From Lachnospiraceae bacterium (lineage in GTDB: Bacteria; Bacillota; Clostridia; Lachnospirales; Lachnospiraceae), in NCBI GenBank assembly GCA_024684215.1, contig JAIKXH010000099.1, forward strand, positions 1-51,643: a stretch of 51,643 bases of DNA. Reading direction: 5' to 3'. Below are positions 33,406 through 42,234 of this stretch, piece by piece. The position numbers and the translations under genes were made by a program. Every line of letters starts with the position of its first letter. Positions within the stretch are counted from its first letter, which is position 1. The notes beneath the pieces are model-generated. The model was not told the DNA's origin. It saw nothing but the letters and a program-made list of their open reading frames with translations, and ran no database searches.

Positions 33406-33720
33406 TTGAGTCAGGACAGAATATCAATGGATCCCGATGCACTCGAAACCTGTGCCGATAAGGTGGAAAGCTCGGTTGGTGAGATACAAAAATACATCGA
33501 CAATTTCAGGCTTATCATCGAAGACTTAAACACCACCTGGAGCAGTGATGTAAAGGATAAGTTTTTCACTAATTATGAGCAGGATATGAAAGCACTTTAC
33601 GAGATGGTATCACAGTACGCCGAGGTCTCTACCGGGCTTAGACAGATGGCCGAGTACCAGAGAAGAACCGAAGAAGAGCTCAGATTAAAGATTGAAAAAG
33701 CAAGGAAAGCTCGCGGATAG
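33406..33720 (+). CDS. WXG100-type protein 1 (WSS variant)
   Basis: A 104-residue helical-hairpin protein starting at TTG 33406, with AGGAGGT upstream. Helix 1 runs through about 10-40, the turn reads TTWSSDVKDKF at about 44-54 (W-x-S in place of W-x-G), and helix 2 runs to the C terminus. The size and pattern fit the Esx family of small T7SS substrates that form dimers. A Tyr in AEYQRRTEEE is present near the end, though not a clean YxxxD/E. It is the first of six consecutive similar genes. Confidence 0.78.
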   Translation: MSQDRISMDPDALETCADKVESSVGEIQKYIDNFRLIIEDLNTTWSSDVKDKFFTNYEQDMKALYEMVSQYAEVSTGLRQMAEYQRRTEEELRLKIEKARKARG

Positions 33721-33728
33721 GAGGAGAA

Positions 33729-34046
33729 ATGGCAGGAGATATAAATAAAGTTGACACCGGCCGACTCATAGATGCCGCGGCAGGTGTGGAAAAAGCAAAA
33801 AAAGGTATTGTAGGAGCGGTCGATTCCGTAAATGCGGTTTTCAGAAAAATGCTTGAGTCAAACGAGGGTGATGCCGCAGACGAATTGTCAGCAGTTACTA
33901 AACAGCTAAAGAGCAGTTCATCGGACATAATCAAAACCTTAAGCAGCTATGAAACTGTTTTAAAAGAGCTTGCAGGTATCTATGAGGAGGCGGAAATAAA
34001 GACGGTATCCTCCGCAAGCAAGCTTAAATTCGGAGGGCTGCGCTGA
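33729..34046 (+). CDS. Small helical T7SS-locus protein 2 (no Trp turn)
   Basis: A 105-residue helical protein of WXG100 length and charge pattern but without the W-x-G turn; the turn region reads MLESNEGDAADEL. A YxxxE pattern (YEEAE) is in the last third, as in T7SS export signals of Esx partners. Such Trp-less proteins often pair with a WXG partner. GGAGGAG lies before the ATG; its TGA overlaps the next ATG. Assignment relies mainly on context and size. Confidence 0.6.
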   Translation: MAGDINKVDTGRLIDAAAGVEKAKKGIVGAVDSVNAVFRKMLESNEGDAADELSAVTKQLKSSSSDIIKTLSSYETVLKELAGIYEEAEIKTVSSASKLKFGGLR

Positions 34047-34339
34047 TGGCAAATATCAATATCAATGTAACTAAAGTAAAAAAACAGGCACAGCAATTAA
34101 AGGAGGCTTCATATAAGCTTCAAAAGGAAGCCGTAAAGCCCTTAGAGGAGTCGAATGAGAAGCTTAAAACGGCCTGGACCGGTGAAGCTGCGACTTCTTA
34201 CGTAAAGTCGGTGGACGAGATAGAATCACTCTTAAAAGCAAACGCAGAGGACATTAAAGAGATTGCCGTATTTTTGGAGAAAGCGGCACAGAGGATAGAA
34301 AATGCCGATAAAACGGCAAAAACAAAGGTAAAAAGGTAG
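34046..34339 (+). CDS. WXG100-family protein 3 (WTG)
   Basis: A 97-residue helical hairpin with a canonical turn AWTGEAATSYVKS at about 46-58. The helices carry heptad-like Leu/Lys/Glu spacing. The start overlaps the previous stop. No clear Tyr-based export motif is present at the end (QRIENADKTA). Confidence 0.85.
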   Translation: MANININVTKVKKQAQQLKEASYKLQKEAVKPLEESNEKLKTAWTGEAATSYVKSVDEIESLLKANAEDIKEIAVFLEKAAQRIENADKTAKTKVKR

Positions 34340-34351
34340 GAGGTTTATTAG

Positions 34352-34657
34352 ATGGCAAAACAACAGGTAAACGCGGTTAAATTAAAGAAAGCCGGCAGCG
34401 AACTCGCTGAACTTTCCGCAAAGATCAATCAGCAGGTTATGAAGATGGATGAGGATATCAAGAAGGTTTCTTCCATATGGAGCAGTGAGGCTGCCAAGAC
34501 ATATATTCAGTCCTATAATGATGATGTAGCCAATTTCGACGAACTGGTTAAGATAACATCACAGATGGGTGCTACCTTACAACAGATTTCGGAGAACTAT
34601 CAGAAAGCAGACGACAAGGCTATGGATGTTATCGGAAAGCATCTTGCAAAGGGTTAA
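34352..34657 (+). CDS. WXG100-family protein 4 (WSS)
   Basis: A 101-residue helical hairpin, turn IWSSEAAKTYIQSYNDD at about 45-61 (W-x-S). A YxxxD pattern (YQKAD) occurs near the C terminus. TAGGAGG precedes the ATG. The flanks of the turn (EAAKTYIQS) resemble those of protein 3 (EAATSYVKS), so it is probably a tandem paralogue. Confidence 0.83.
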   Translation: MAKQQVNAVKLKKAGSELAELSAKINQQVMKMDEDIKKVSSIWSSEAAKTYIQSYNDDVANFDELVKITSQMGATLQQISENYQKADDKAMDVIGKHLAKG

Positions 34658-34668
34658 GGAGGATAGAT

Positions 34669-34983
34669 ATGGCTACAGAGCAGATTAAAGTCGATACCAC
34701 GGAATTAAAGAAATACTCCGCAGATATAAAGGGAGAATATCAGAAAATGTTTAATTACCTTTCACAGTGCAAGACCACGGTGAAGGGATTAAAGAGCACT
34801 TGGAGCGGTCAGGCAGCATCGGAATTCTACACCAAATTTGATTCGATAATGGTTAAGTGCGAAGAGGTGCTTAAAATCGTAGATAAATATGCTACTACGC
34901 TTTCTGAAAGCGCCGCGGTATATGATACCAACGAGAAAAAGGTTACAAATGAGGCTAACAAGCTCAAGATCGAGCTTAAGTAA
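34669..34983 (+). CDS. WXG100-family protein 5 (WSG)
   Basis: A 104-residue helical hairpin with the canonical turn TWSGQAASEFYTKFD at about 45-59 and YxxxE (YDTNE) near the C terminus. AAGGAGG precedes the ATG. Likely a secreted Esx-type protein or a partner for the larger protein 6. Confidence 0.87.
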   Translation: MATEQIKVDTTELKKYSADIKGEYQKMFNYLSQCKTTVKGLKSTWSGQAASEFYTKFDSIMVKCEEVLKIVDKYATTLSESAAVYDTNEKKVTNEANKLKIELK

Positions 34984-34995
34984 GGGGAGGTGCTT

Positions 34996-35934
34996 ATGGC
35001 ATCTGTAAAAATATCGGTCAGCGAGCTTGAAAACCAGAAAACCGTATATACCAAAGCCATAAAAAATATAAAAGAGGTGGCAGGCACAGTAAGAACAGCT
35101 TCAAAATCCATCGGCGACGATAAAATGTTTGATGAGACCAGAAAGCAGCTTTCAAAGATGGCGGAGCTATTGGAGGTGCGTGCGTTTACGCTTGAGGCAC
35201 TTTTGGATGCCTTAAGTACAGCTGTCAGCAGCTACAAGGAAGTAGAGACTAAAAATGTGAGCACCGTATCGGATTTTAAAGCACACAAGACGGACTTTTA
35301 CGGAAATCCCGTGCAGGTTTCCGGAGCTAACAGCGGTACTCAAAACATAAATGTCACAAACAATAACGTGACAAATAATTATGTTATAAATAATTACGGC
35401 ACCGGCGGCGATACTGCCGCCACACAGGCAGCAGAGCCTGTAAGCGCAGCTCAGACGGTAAGTGCCGCAGAGCCCGTAAGCGCAGCTTCAACCGTAAGTG
35501 CAGCAGAGCCGGTTAGCGCTACAGATGTAGGATTAGAGCAGCCTTCTGTTAATATTCCGGACGAAATTACGCCCACCGGAGATGTAGACCTTGACGCTAT
35601 GCAGGCGGATGCCATAGCGGAAGGAATTGAAAGCGCAGCGATAGGCGGGGTAACCGGAGCGGTTTCCGGAGGCGTTGCCGGCTCTGTGACCGCAGGAATC
35701 GTCGGAGGAGCAGCAGGTGCAGCCGCAGGAGTGATCGCCGCAAATGCACTGTCTGAAAAAAACGGTGCATCCGTAAAAGGAAAATCAAACGCTAAGGCAT
35801 CTTCAGAGAATAACGGTAAAAATACCGGTGCGGTTATTGACGATATGCTAAATGATGCCAAAAAAAAGCTGGATGATCTTAAAAAAGAAGAAGCTGATCT
35901 CAGAGCATCAATAGACAGTCTAAATCAGCAATAA
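34996..35934 (+). CDS. Larger T7SS-locus protein 6 with repeat and Gly-zipper region
   Basis: A 312-residue protein starting at ATG 34996, five bases after GGGGAGG. Residues 1-100 form a helical hairpin of Esx size without the Trp turn. An Asn/Thr-rich patch (NVTNNNVTNNYVINNYGTGG) follows, then short repeats of AEPVSAA/STVSAAEPVSA (about 143-175). A Gly/Ala-rich hydrophobic stretch (about 215-250, TGAVSGGVAGSVTAGIVGGA) may insert into membranes, and a charged coiled coil (DDMLNDAKKKLDDLKKEEAD) closes it. The layout suggests a T7SS effector or structural export product. Function unknown. A terminator follows. Confidence 0.65.
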   Translation: MASVKISVSELENQKTVYTKAIKNIKEVAGTVRTASKSIGDDKMFDETRKQLSKMAELLEVRAFTLEALLDALSTAVSSYKEVETKNVSTVSDFKAHKTDFYGNPVQVSGANSGTQNINVTNNNVTNNYVINNYGTGGDTAATQAAEPVSAAQTVSAAEPVSAASTVSAAEPVSATDVGLEQPSVNIPDEITPTGDVDLDAMQADAIAEGIESAAIGGVTGAVSGGVAGSVTAGIVGGAAGAAAGVIAANALSEKNGASVKGKSNAKASSENNGKNTGAVIDDMLNDAKKKLDDLKKEEADLRASIDSLNQQ

Positions 35935-35956
35935 GAGTTATTCACGAGAAATCTTT

Positions 35957-36009
35957 CAATATTTCATAAGTGTATTTTTGGCATTTGTGAAATATTGTTA
36001 GATTTTTTG
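35957..36009 (+). terminator. Terminator at the end of the T7SS operon
   Basis: CAATATTTCA (35957-35966) pairs perfectly with TGAAATATTG (35988-35997) across a 21-base loop, followed by TTAGATTTTTTG. The loop is longer than usual. Confidence 0.55.
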
Positions 36010-36182
36010 TGTTTTATGCCACTTGTAAATATGGAATATAGATAATACAATGTGATTATGCGACCTGTAGACACCTGTATGCCAAATAGTGGGTTTGCCG
36101 TATATTGGGGTGAATTCTTTTAAATATGGGCAAAGGATGTCTACACAAAAATCAGAGACTATATTTTGAGGAGGATTTTTAC

Positions 36183-38579
36183 ATGCAGTACGGACATTTT
36201 GACCTTGCCGCAAAAGAGTATGTTATTACTCGTCCTGACACACCTGCACCCTGGTGTAACTATCTTGGATCGCCTGCTTACGGTGCAATCATTTCAAACA
36301 ACGCAGGAGGATACAGCTTCGTACAGAGTGGTGCGAACGGACGTATTTCCAGATATCGTTTCAATTCACAGATGGCACTTCCCGGACGTTATATCTACAT
36401 CCGTGACAATGAAAACAAGGATTATTGGTCAGCCACATGGCAGCCGGTAGGAAAGCCTCTTGATTCATACAAGAATGTTTGCCGTCACGGCACAGCATAT
36501 ACTGTCATTACAACCGATTATGCGGGAATTAATTCCGAGACAACATATTATGTGCCTCAGGATGCTACTTATGAAGTATGGAGCTGTAAAGTCACAAATA
36601 CTTCCGATAAGCCCAGAAAGCTTTCCGTATACGGATTTATCGAGTTTACCAACGAGAGCAATTACAACCAGGACCAGGTTAATCTTCAGTACACTTTGTT
36701 CATAACCAGAACATCTTTTGAAGGAAACAAGATCTTAGAGCATATAAACGAAAACTCCGGAAAGGATGCTACAGGATCCAACCATAAGGAGCGTTTCTTC
36801 GGCCTTGCCGGAGCAAAGGTAGATGCTTACAACGGAAACCTTGACAGCTTCATCGGACCTTACAGAACATATTCAAATCCTATCGCCGTAGAGAGCGGAA
36901 AGTGCGACGGAACTCTCAACTACAATGCTAACTGCTGTGGTGCGCTTCAGTCAGATATAGAGCTTGCACCCGGAGAGAGCAAGGTTCTTACCTATGTCTT
37001 CGGTCAGAAAAACAATGCCGAGGCAAATGAGCTCTTAAAGAAATATGAGGATGCTTCCGTAGTTGCAAAGGAAGTAGACGAACTTAAGAAATACTGGCAT
37101 GCAAAGCTTGAGAATTTCATGGTTGAGACTCCTTCCGATGAGTTCAACAACATGATCAACGTATGGAATGCATATCAGTGCTTTATCACATTTACTTGGT
37201 CAAGAGCCGCATCTCTTATCTACTGTGGAGAGAGAAACGGATACGGATATCGTGACACCGTTCAGGATATCCAGGGTATCATCCACATGGATCCCGAGAT
37301 GGCTCTCGAAAAGATCCGCTTTATGATCTCCGCACAGGTTAACAACGGAGCAGGTCTTCCCCTTGTAGTATTCGATTTCGTGCCCGGCAATTCCGGCACA
37401 CCCGACGATCCCGAGTGGGTAAAGATGACAGGACATCCTTCATATCGTGCAGACGATGCTCTTTGGCTCTTCCCCACTGTATATAAGTACATCGCAGAGA
37501 GCGGAAACATTGCCTTCCTCGACGAGAAGATCCTCTATGCAAACGGCGGAGAGGATACCGTATACGATCACTTAAAGAAGGCTATTGAGTTTTCCATGAA
37601 TCATATGGGTGATCACAACATGCCCGCAGGACTTCATGCGGACTGGAACGACTGCCTCAGAATGGGTGCAAAGGGTGAGTCAACCTTCGTTGCATTCCAG
37701 CTCTATTATGCTATCAATATGATGCTTGAGATTGCAGGTGACAGAAATGATACCGACTATATCAAGTATCTCGAAGATATTAAGTCAAAGCTCGGCGAGA
37801 CCCTTTCAAAGTGCTGGGACGAGGACAGATTCATCCGCGGTATCAGAGACAACGGCGTTATCGTCGGAGCCAAGAAAGATCCCGAGGCAAATATGTGGCT
37901 CAATCCTCAGAGCTGGGCAGTTATCTCAGGCTTTGCATCAGACGATCAGGCTAAGAAGTCCATGGATTCCGTTCATGATATCTTAAATACACCTTACGGC
38001 GTAAAGCTTCTCGAGCCCCCTTATGTAGAGCATTACTTTGACGGTGCGCTTATGCACATCTTCAACCCCGATACCAAGGAAAACGGCGGTATCTTCTCTC
38101 AGTCACAGGGATGGCTTATCCTTGCCGAGTCCCTTATGGGCGACGGAGACAGAGCATTTGAGTACTTCCTTGAGAGCTCACCCGCTTCCATGAATGACAA
38201 GGCTGAGATCCGTGTGATCGAGCCCTATGTTCACGGACAGTTTGTTGAGTCAAAGCGCTCACCTTTCGCAGGAAGAGCTCATGTTCATTGGCTCACCGGT
38301 ACCGGTTCAACCGTAATGGTTGGATGCGTTGAAGGTATCTGCGGTATGAGACCTACTCCCGAAGGACTTGTGGTATCACCTTCAATTCCTCACGAGTGGG
38401 ACGGCATGAAGATGGAGAAGAACTTCCGCGGAAGCCATATCTCTATCAAGGTTGAGAACCCTAACCACGTATCAAGCGGCGTTAAGTCACTTACTCTCAA
38501 CGGAGAAGCACTTAGCGGCGACCTTATCCCTGCTTCTAAGCTTAAGGATAAGAATGACGTTGTTGTAGTTCTCGGATAA
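36183..38579 (+). CDS. GH94 beta-glycoside phosphorylase (cellobiose phosphorylase-like)
   Basis: A 798-residue cytoplasmic enzyme. ATG 36183 has GAGGAGG eight bases ahead and gives the family start MQYGHFDLAAKEYVITRPDT; the in-frame ATG at 36126 has no ribosome site. GH94 enzymes split a beta-linked disaccharide with phosphate, giving a sugar 1-phosphate. Seen: N-terminal beta-sandwich (GAIISNNAGGYSFVQ, RISRYRFNS), GYGYRDTVQDIQGIIHMDPE, the general-acid motif ADWNDCLRMG (D487/D490), and the end RAHVHWLTGTGS with GMRPTPEGLVV. Whether the substrate is cellobiose, cellobionate or chitobiose is not decidable by eye. Codon use is strongly biased (ATC, GAC, CTC), unlike its neighbours, which suggests very high expression. 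Confidence 0.88.
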   Translation: MQYGHFDLAAKEYVITRPDTPAPWCNYLGSPAYGAIISNNAGGYSFVQSGANGRISRYRFNSQMALPGRYIYIRDNENKDYWSATWQPVGKPLDSYKNVCRHGTAYTVITTDYAGINSETTYYVPQDATYEVWSCKVTNTSDKPRKLSVYGFIEFTNESNYNQDQVNLQYTLFITRTSFEGNKILEHINENSGKDATGSNHKERFFGLAGAKVDAYNGNLDSFIGPYRTYSNPIAVESGKCDGTLNYNANCCGALQSDIELAPGESKVLTYVFGQKNNAEANELLKKYEDASVVAKEVDELKKYWHAKLENFMVETPSDEFNNMINVWNAYQCFITFTWSRAASLIYCGERNGYGYRDTVQDIQGIIHMDPEMALEKIRFMISAQVNNGAGLPLVVFDFVPGNSGTPDDPEWVKMTGHPSYRADDALWLFPTVYKYIAESGNIAFLDEKILYANGGEDTVYDHLKKAIEFSMNHMGDHNMPAGLHADWNDCLRMGAKGESTFVAFQLYYAINMMLEIAGDRNDTDYIKYLEDIKSKLGETLSKCWDEDRFIRGIRDNGVIVGAKKDPEANMWLNPQSWAVISGFASDDQAKKSMDSVHDILNTPYGVKLLEPPYVEHYFDGALMHIFNPDTKENGGIFSQSQGWLILAESLMGDGDRAFEYFLESSPASMNDKAEIRVIEPYVHGQFVESKRSPFAGRAHVHWLTGTGSTVMVGCVEGICGMRPTPEGLVVSPSIPHEWDGMKMEKNFRGSHISIKVENPNHVSSGVKSLTLNGEALSGDLIPASKLKDKNDVVVVLG

Positions 38580-38592
38580 AATATTGACGCAT

Positions 38593-38624
38593 GAAAGTCC
38601 GGACTAAGTTCCGGACTTTCTTTG
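38593..38624 (+). terminator. Terminator after GH94 gene
   Basis: Perfect 11-bp stem GAAAGTCCGGA/TCCGGACTTTC (38593-38603, 38610-38620), six-base loop, short TTTG tail. Confidence 0.8.
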
Positions 38625-38652
38625 TATAAACTGTAAACTTAGGCACGAGTGT

Positions 38653-38844
38653 CACAATACTTATTTTATAGCACGATTACGCAAGAACTTATCCTGCGAT
38701 GCGTTGCTAAGTGCAAAAACGCCCGACTACAACTCGCGACGCTCGCCTCATCAGGGCGAGCTGCTCAAACAATATCGTCGGGACCGTTTTCGCAACGCAT
38801 CTTCGGCTAAGCGCTCCATCTATCGCTCTAAAATAAGTATTGTG
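38653..38844. repeat. 192-bp nested palindrome with 16-bp perfect terminal inverted repeats
   Basis: Terminal arms CACAATACTTATTTTA (38653-38668) and TAAAATAAGTATTGTG (38829-38844) match 16 of 16. Nested inside are GATGCGTTGC/GCAACGCATC (38698-38707, 38792-38801), CCCGAC/GTCGGG (38722-38727, 38777-38782) and an apical GCTCGCC/GGCGAGC hairpin (38741-38747, 38755-38761). The whole 367-base gap 38580-38946 holds only the terminator, this element and the esterase leader. It could be a MITE or a structured RNA. Confidence 0.75.
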
Positions 38845-38946
38845 GCGCCCGCACCTATAGTTATCAAATAAATATAAGAAAGACAGGAACTTATGTCCGG
38901 ACCATAGACGGCGGAATAAAGCTTAATATCCGGAGAAGGAGACAAC

Positions 38947-39864
38947 ATGGGGAATTCTGATAATAAAAGCTTAGAACGGGTTAATGCCATGCGTAAGGCG
39001 TGGGCGCAGAGCGATGCGAAAAGGGATGCAGGGCTTAAGGAGCCGGAGAGCCTCGACAAGTTTAGAGACATTTCATACGGACCATACGGCAAGCAGAATT
39101 TACTGGATATATATGTTCCAAAGGATAAGGGTAGCACAGCAACCGAAAAAGGATTTCCGATTATCGTTAATATCCATGGCGGCGGATACTTTTACGGTGA
39201 CAAGGAACTCTATAGATTTTACTGCATGAACCTCGCGGAAAGAGGCTTTGCTGTAGTGAATTTTAATTACAGGCTTGCTCCCGAGAATCATTTTCCTGCG
39301 CCCATAGAAGACGCTATGGCTGTTATGAATTGGATCGATGAGAATTCGGACAAATACGGTTTGGACAAGACAAATCTTTTTATTGTGGGAGATTCAGCCG
39401 GTGCACAAATAACAAGCCAGTTTGCATGCGTTTTTACAAATCCCGGTTATGCAAAACTGTTTGGTCTTAAAGCCCCGGACGGAGTGAAATTAAGGGCAAT
39501 CGGTCTTGCCTGTGGCATGTACAAGATGCCTGAAAGAGCTCATTCCGAGAAAGATAATGAGCTTATGATGGATTATCTCGGTGATGAAAAGCTCATTTCA
39601 GACCCGAGGGTTGAGCTTCACAGCAATATTGATAAAAATTATCCTCCGACATATATTTTTTCGAGTTATAATGATTTCTTGGTTAGCGAATGCATGCCCA
39701 TGGCGGATTTTCTTAAAGGAAAAGGTATAGAGGTAGAATGCAAGATATACGGCAGTAAGGAGGCCAAAGAAATCGCTCACGTTTTTCATTGCAATATGAG
39801 ACTTGAGGAGGGTAAAAAGGCTAACGATGCCCAGACTGAGTTTTTCAGAAAACATGTTAATTAA
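38947..39864 (+). CDS. HSL-family alpha/beta hydrolase (carboxylesterase-like)
   Basis: A 305-residue serine hydrolase without signal peptide. It has the oxyanion HGGG in NIHGGGYFYGD and the nucleophile S150 in GDSAGAQ, both typical of hormone-sensitive-lipase esterases. YRLAPENHFPAPIEDAM is also family-typical. The Asp is likely in SSYNDFLVSE and the His in HVFHCN near the end. Rumen Lachnospiraceae use such esterases to deacetylate imported sugars, but no substrate can be assigned here. GGAGAAGGAG precedes the ATG. Confidence 0.88.
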   Translation: MGNSDNKSLERVNAMRKAWAQSDAKRDAGLKEPESLDKFRDISYGPYGKQNLLDIYVPKDKGSTATEKGFPIIVNIHGGGYFYGDKELYRFYCMNLAERGFAVVNFNYRLAPENHFPAPIEDAMAVMNWIDENSDKYGLDKTNLFIVGDSAGAQITSQFACVFTNPGYAKLFGLKAPDGVKLRAIGLACGMYKMPERAHSEKDNELMMDYLGDEKLISDPRVELHSNIDKNYPPTYIFSSYNDFLVSECMPMADFLKGKGIEVECKIYGSKEAKEIAHVFHCNMRLEEGKKANDAQTEFFRKHVN

Positions 39865-39961
39865 CATTTTTCAGAAGGCATGTTAATCAGCTGTAAATTG
39901 TAATAATTTAGGAAGTGGTGTATATTATAACGGATAAAAAAATTCGGAGAGAGTTATTTAT

Positions 39962-42166
39962 ATGAATGCTAAGCAGAAATTCAGAGGAAATATACTGACC
40001 GTTTTTGTGATTATTGCGGATGTGTTTTTTGCAATGCTCACCACCGGTATATATACGGATCTTTCAGATAAATTGTACAAAAATATAATACTCGGAGATG
40101 TTTTTAAGGGGAATAATTTTCGCTTTTTCAGTTTTTTTGAAATACTTAAAGAGGGTACGGAAAATTATGGTCTTACCGAATTCGCTTATGTAATTCGATT
40201 TCTATTTTTTCTTACGGTTTTCCTTTTTGTCAGCGTTATTATATCAAACAAAAGGGAGCAGTTCTTAAAGTTTGTGTACAAATACAGATTTCTGATAGGT
40301 GCAGGAATCATAGTTTTGTTTACATTACTTAGACTCAGTGGTTCATCAATAACTATATATAACAATGTTATCGGCCGTAGCTATAAGGATTTGATTTTTG
40401 GAATTCCGAGAGCGATAAGAAGCGATGAGTGGGCAACATATACACCCATGAATATCTCACAGTCCTATGGAGAAAACCCCTATTCACGTATAAACTATCT
40501 GCTGAGAGGAACAGCGACAGACGTGTTTATTATATATGGACAGCCGGTAAGGGACTTTTTCGGTATGATCTTTCGTCCGTTTTTAAATGGATTTGTTTTG
40601 TTTGGAACGGAATACGGATTGGCATTTTTCTGGAGTTCTAGGATAGTTGCTCTTTGTCTTGTATACTTTGAGTTTTTTATGCTTTTAACAAAGAATAAAA
40701 AGCTTTTGTCGGCTGCAGGTATGATTGCGGTAGCTTTTTCACCGGTTATTCAGTGGTGGTTTGCAATCAATGGACTTGTAGAGATGCTTGTATTCGGAGC
40801 TTTTGCCGTATTACTGATTGATAAATATCTTGATGCCGAAAAAAAGGTTGTAAAACTATTATGTCTGGCAGGACTGTATATGTGTATAGGCGGATATGCA
40901 ATGACTTTCTATCCTGCGGATATGGTGCCGCTTGCATATGTTTATGTGGCTTTGGCGGTTTGGGTATTGATCAGAGACAGATCAAGACTTAAGAAATTGA
41001 AGGTTTTTGATTATGTTTCTATTGCTCTTATGGTTATATTTGTAGGAGCTTCTCTTGGATTTGTTTTATACAGATCATGGGATACGGTAGTGGCCATACT
41101 TGGCAGTGATTATCCGGGAAAGCGTATAAGCGTTGGCGGGGGAGAACTATACAAGTACTTTTCACAGTGGGGAAACATATTCTTTCCGTACAAGGGAGGG
41201 ATTATTAACAGCAATCCTTGTGAAATGGCTGTTTTCATTGACCTTTTTCCTATTGGGATAATAATAGCCGTATTTAATATGATCAGGAAAAAGAAAGCTG
41301 ATTTCTTAACTATTATGTTATTGGCGGTATATATGTTGATATCTTTCTATTGCATAGTAGGTATACCTGAATGGCTTGCAAAGATTACCCTGCTCGGAAA
41401 GTCAACGCAGGGAAGAGCAATGGCTGCAATCGGCCTGATAAATGTTATTTTTCTGATAAGAGGGCTATCGGAGGAAACTGTATCTTTAAAAACATTTGTA
41501 AGTATTGTGCTGGCAGGGATTTATGCTGTTTTTGCGGTATTTACTTCAAGGTGGGCGTATTCAATTTATGTTTCAAAGAAAATGATATTGGTTATAGCAG
41601 TAGTGGCATTTGCTATAGTATTTCTTGTTCTTAATATAAAAAAATACTATATTCCTTTTTGCACGTTATTAATCGTTTTGTGTCTCTTTGCCTCAATGCC
41701 GGTAAATCCTATTCAGTTTAGGCTTGGAAGGCTATTTGAATCTGACCTTTCGGAAAAGGTAGGAGAATTGGTAAAGGATGATCCGGAAGGAATATGGGTT
41801 ACCGACAATACGGAAGTGAGCGTCGCCAATTATCTTATTGCACAGGGAGCAAGGTGCATTAACAGTACACAGATCTATCCCAATAATGAAAGATGGTATA
41901 TACTCGACGATAATCATAGTCAAAGTCTGAACTACAACAGATATGCTCATATAAAATTTGAACTCGAAGAAGAGGACAATCAGTATGGAACGTACTGGCT
42001 TGATTTCAACGATCTGCTGAGCGTACATCTAAAGGGCGAAAAGATTAAATTGTTTGATGTCGACTACGTACTTTCGACAAACGATCTGTCCCTTCTTTCG
42101 ACCGATGAGACAGAGTTTGAGCTTATAGATCAAAGCGGAGACTTTAGGATATACAAAGTAAAATGA
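39962..42166 (+). CDS. Polytopic GT-C-like membrane protein
   Basis: A 734-residue protein with roughly 12-14 membrane helices, first at about 12-30, and a C-terminal soluble domain (about 585-734) outside. A loop after the third helix reads IPRAIRSDEWATYTP, reminiscent of the acidic first loop of GT-C glycosyltransferases that use polyprenyl-phosphate sugars, and matches a family of poorly studied Lachnospiraceae membrane proteins (YfhO/DUF7657-like). Other features are FAVLLIDKYLDAEKK and WYILDDNHSQS. Function unknown; surface-polymer modification is an inference. Its low use of optimal codons contrasts with the GH94 gene. It follows the esterase by about 95 bases. Confidence 0.6.
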   Translation: MNAKQKFRGNILTVFVIIADVFFAMLTTGIYTDLSDKLYKNIILGDVFKGNNFRFFSFFEILKEGTENYGLTEFAYVIRFLFFLTVFLFVSVIISNKREQFLKFVYKYRFLIGAGIIVLFTLLRLSGSSITIYNNVIGRSYKDLIFGIPRAIRSDEWATYTPMNISQSYGENPYSRINYLLRGTATDVFIIYGQPVRDFFGMIFRPFLNGFVLFGTEYGLAFFWSSRIVALCLVYFEFFMLLTKNKKLLSAAGMIAVAFSPVIQWWFAINGLVEMLVFGAFAVLLIDKYLDAEKKVVKLLCLAGLYMCIGGYAMTFYPADMVPLAYVYVALAVWVLIRDRSRLKKLKVFDYVSIALMVIFVGASLGFVLYRSWDTVVAILGSDYPGKRISVGGGELYKYFSQWGNIFFPYKGGIINSNPCEMAVFIDLFPIGIIIAVFNMIRKKKADFLTIMLLAVYMLISFYCIVGIPEWLAKITLLGKSTQGRAMAAIGLINVIFLIRGLSEETVSLKTFVSIVLAGIYAVFAVFTSRWAYSIYVSKKMILVIAVVAFAIVFLVLNIKKYYIPFCTLLIVLCLFASMPVNPIQFRLGRLFESDLSEKVGELVKDDPEGIWVTDNTEVSVANYLIAQGARCINSTQIYPNNERWYILDDNHSQSLNYNRYAHIKFELEEEDNQYGTYWLDFNDLLSVHLKGEKIKLFDVDYVLSTNDLSLLSTDETEFELIDQSGDFRIYKVK

Positions 42167-42234
42167 TAATATATATCCTCGCGGAGCGTTTATCTCAGTG
42201 GGAGAAATAATAAAAGATATATGAGGAGGAAGAA

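Noticed and set aside
36067-36144. GTAGACA/TGTCTAC inverted repeat before the GH94 gene as an operator
   Set aside because: Only seven bases long and 64 bases apart in an AT-rich leader; too weak to claim.
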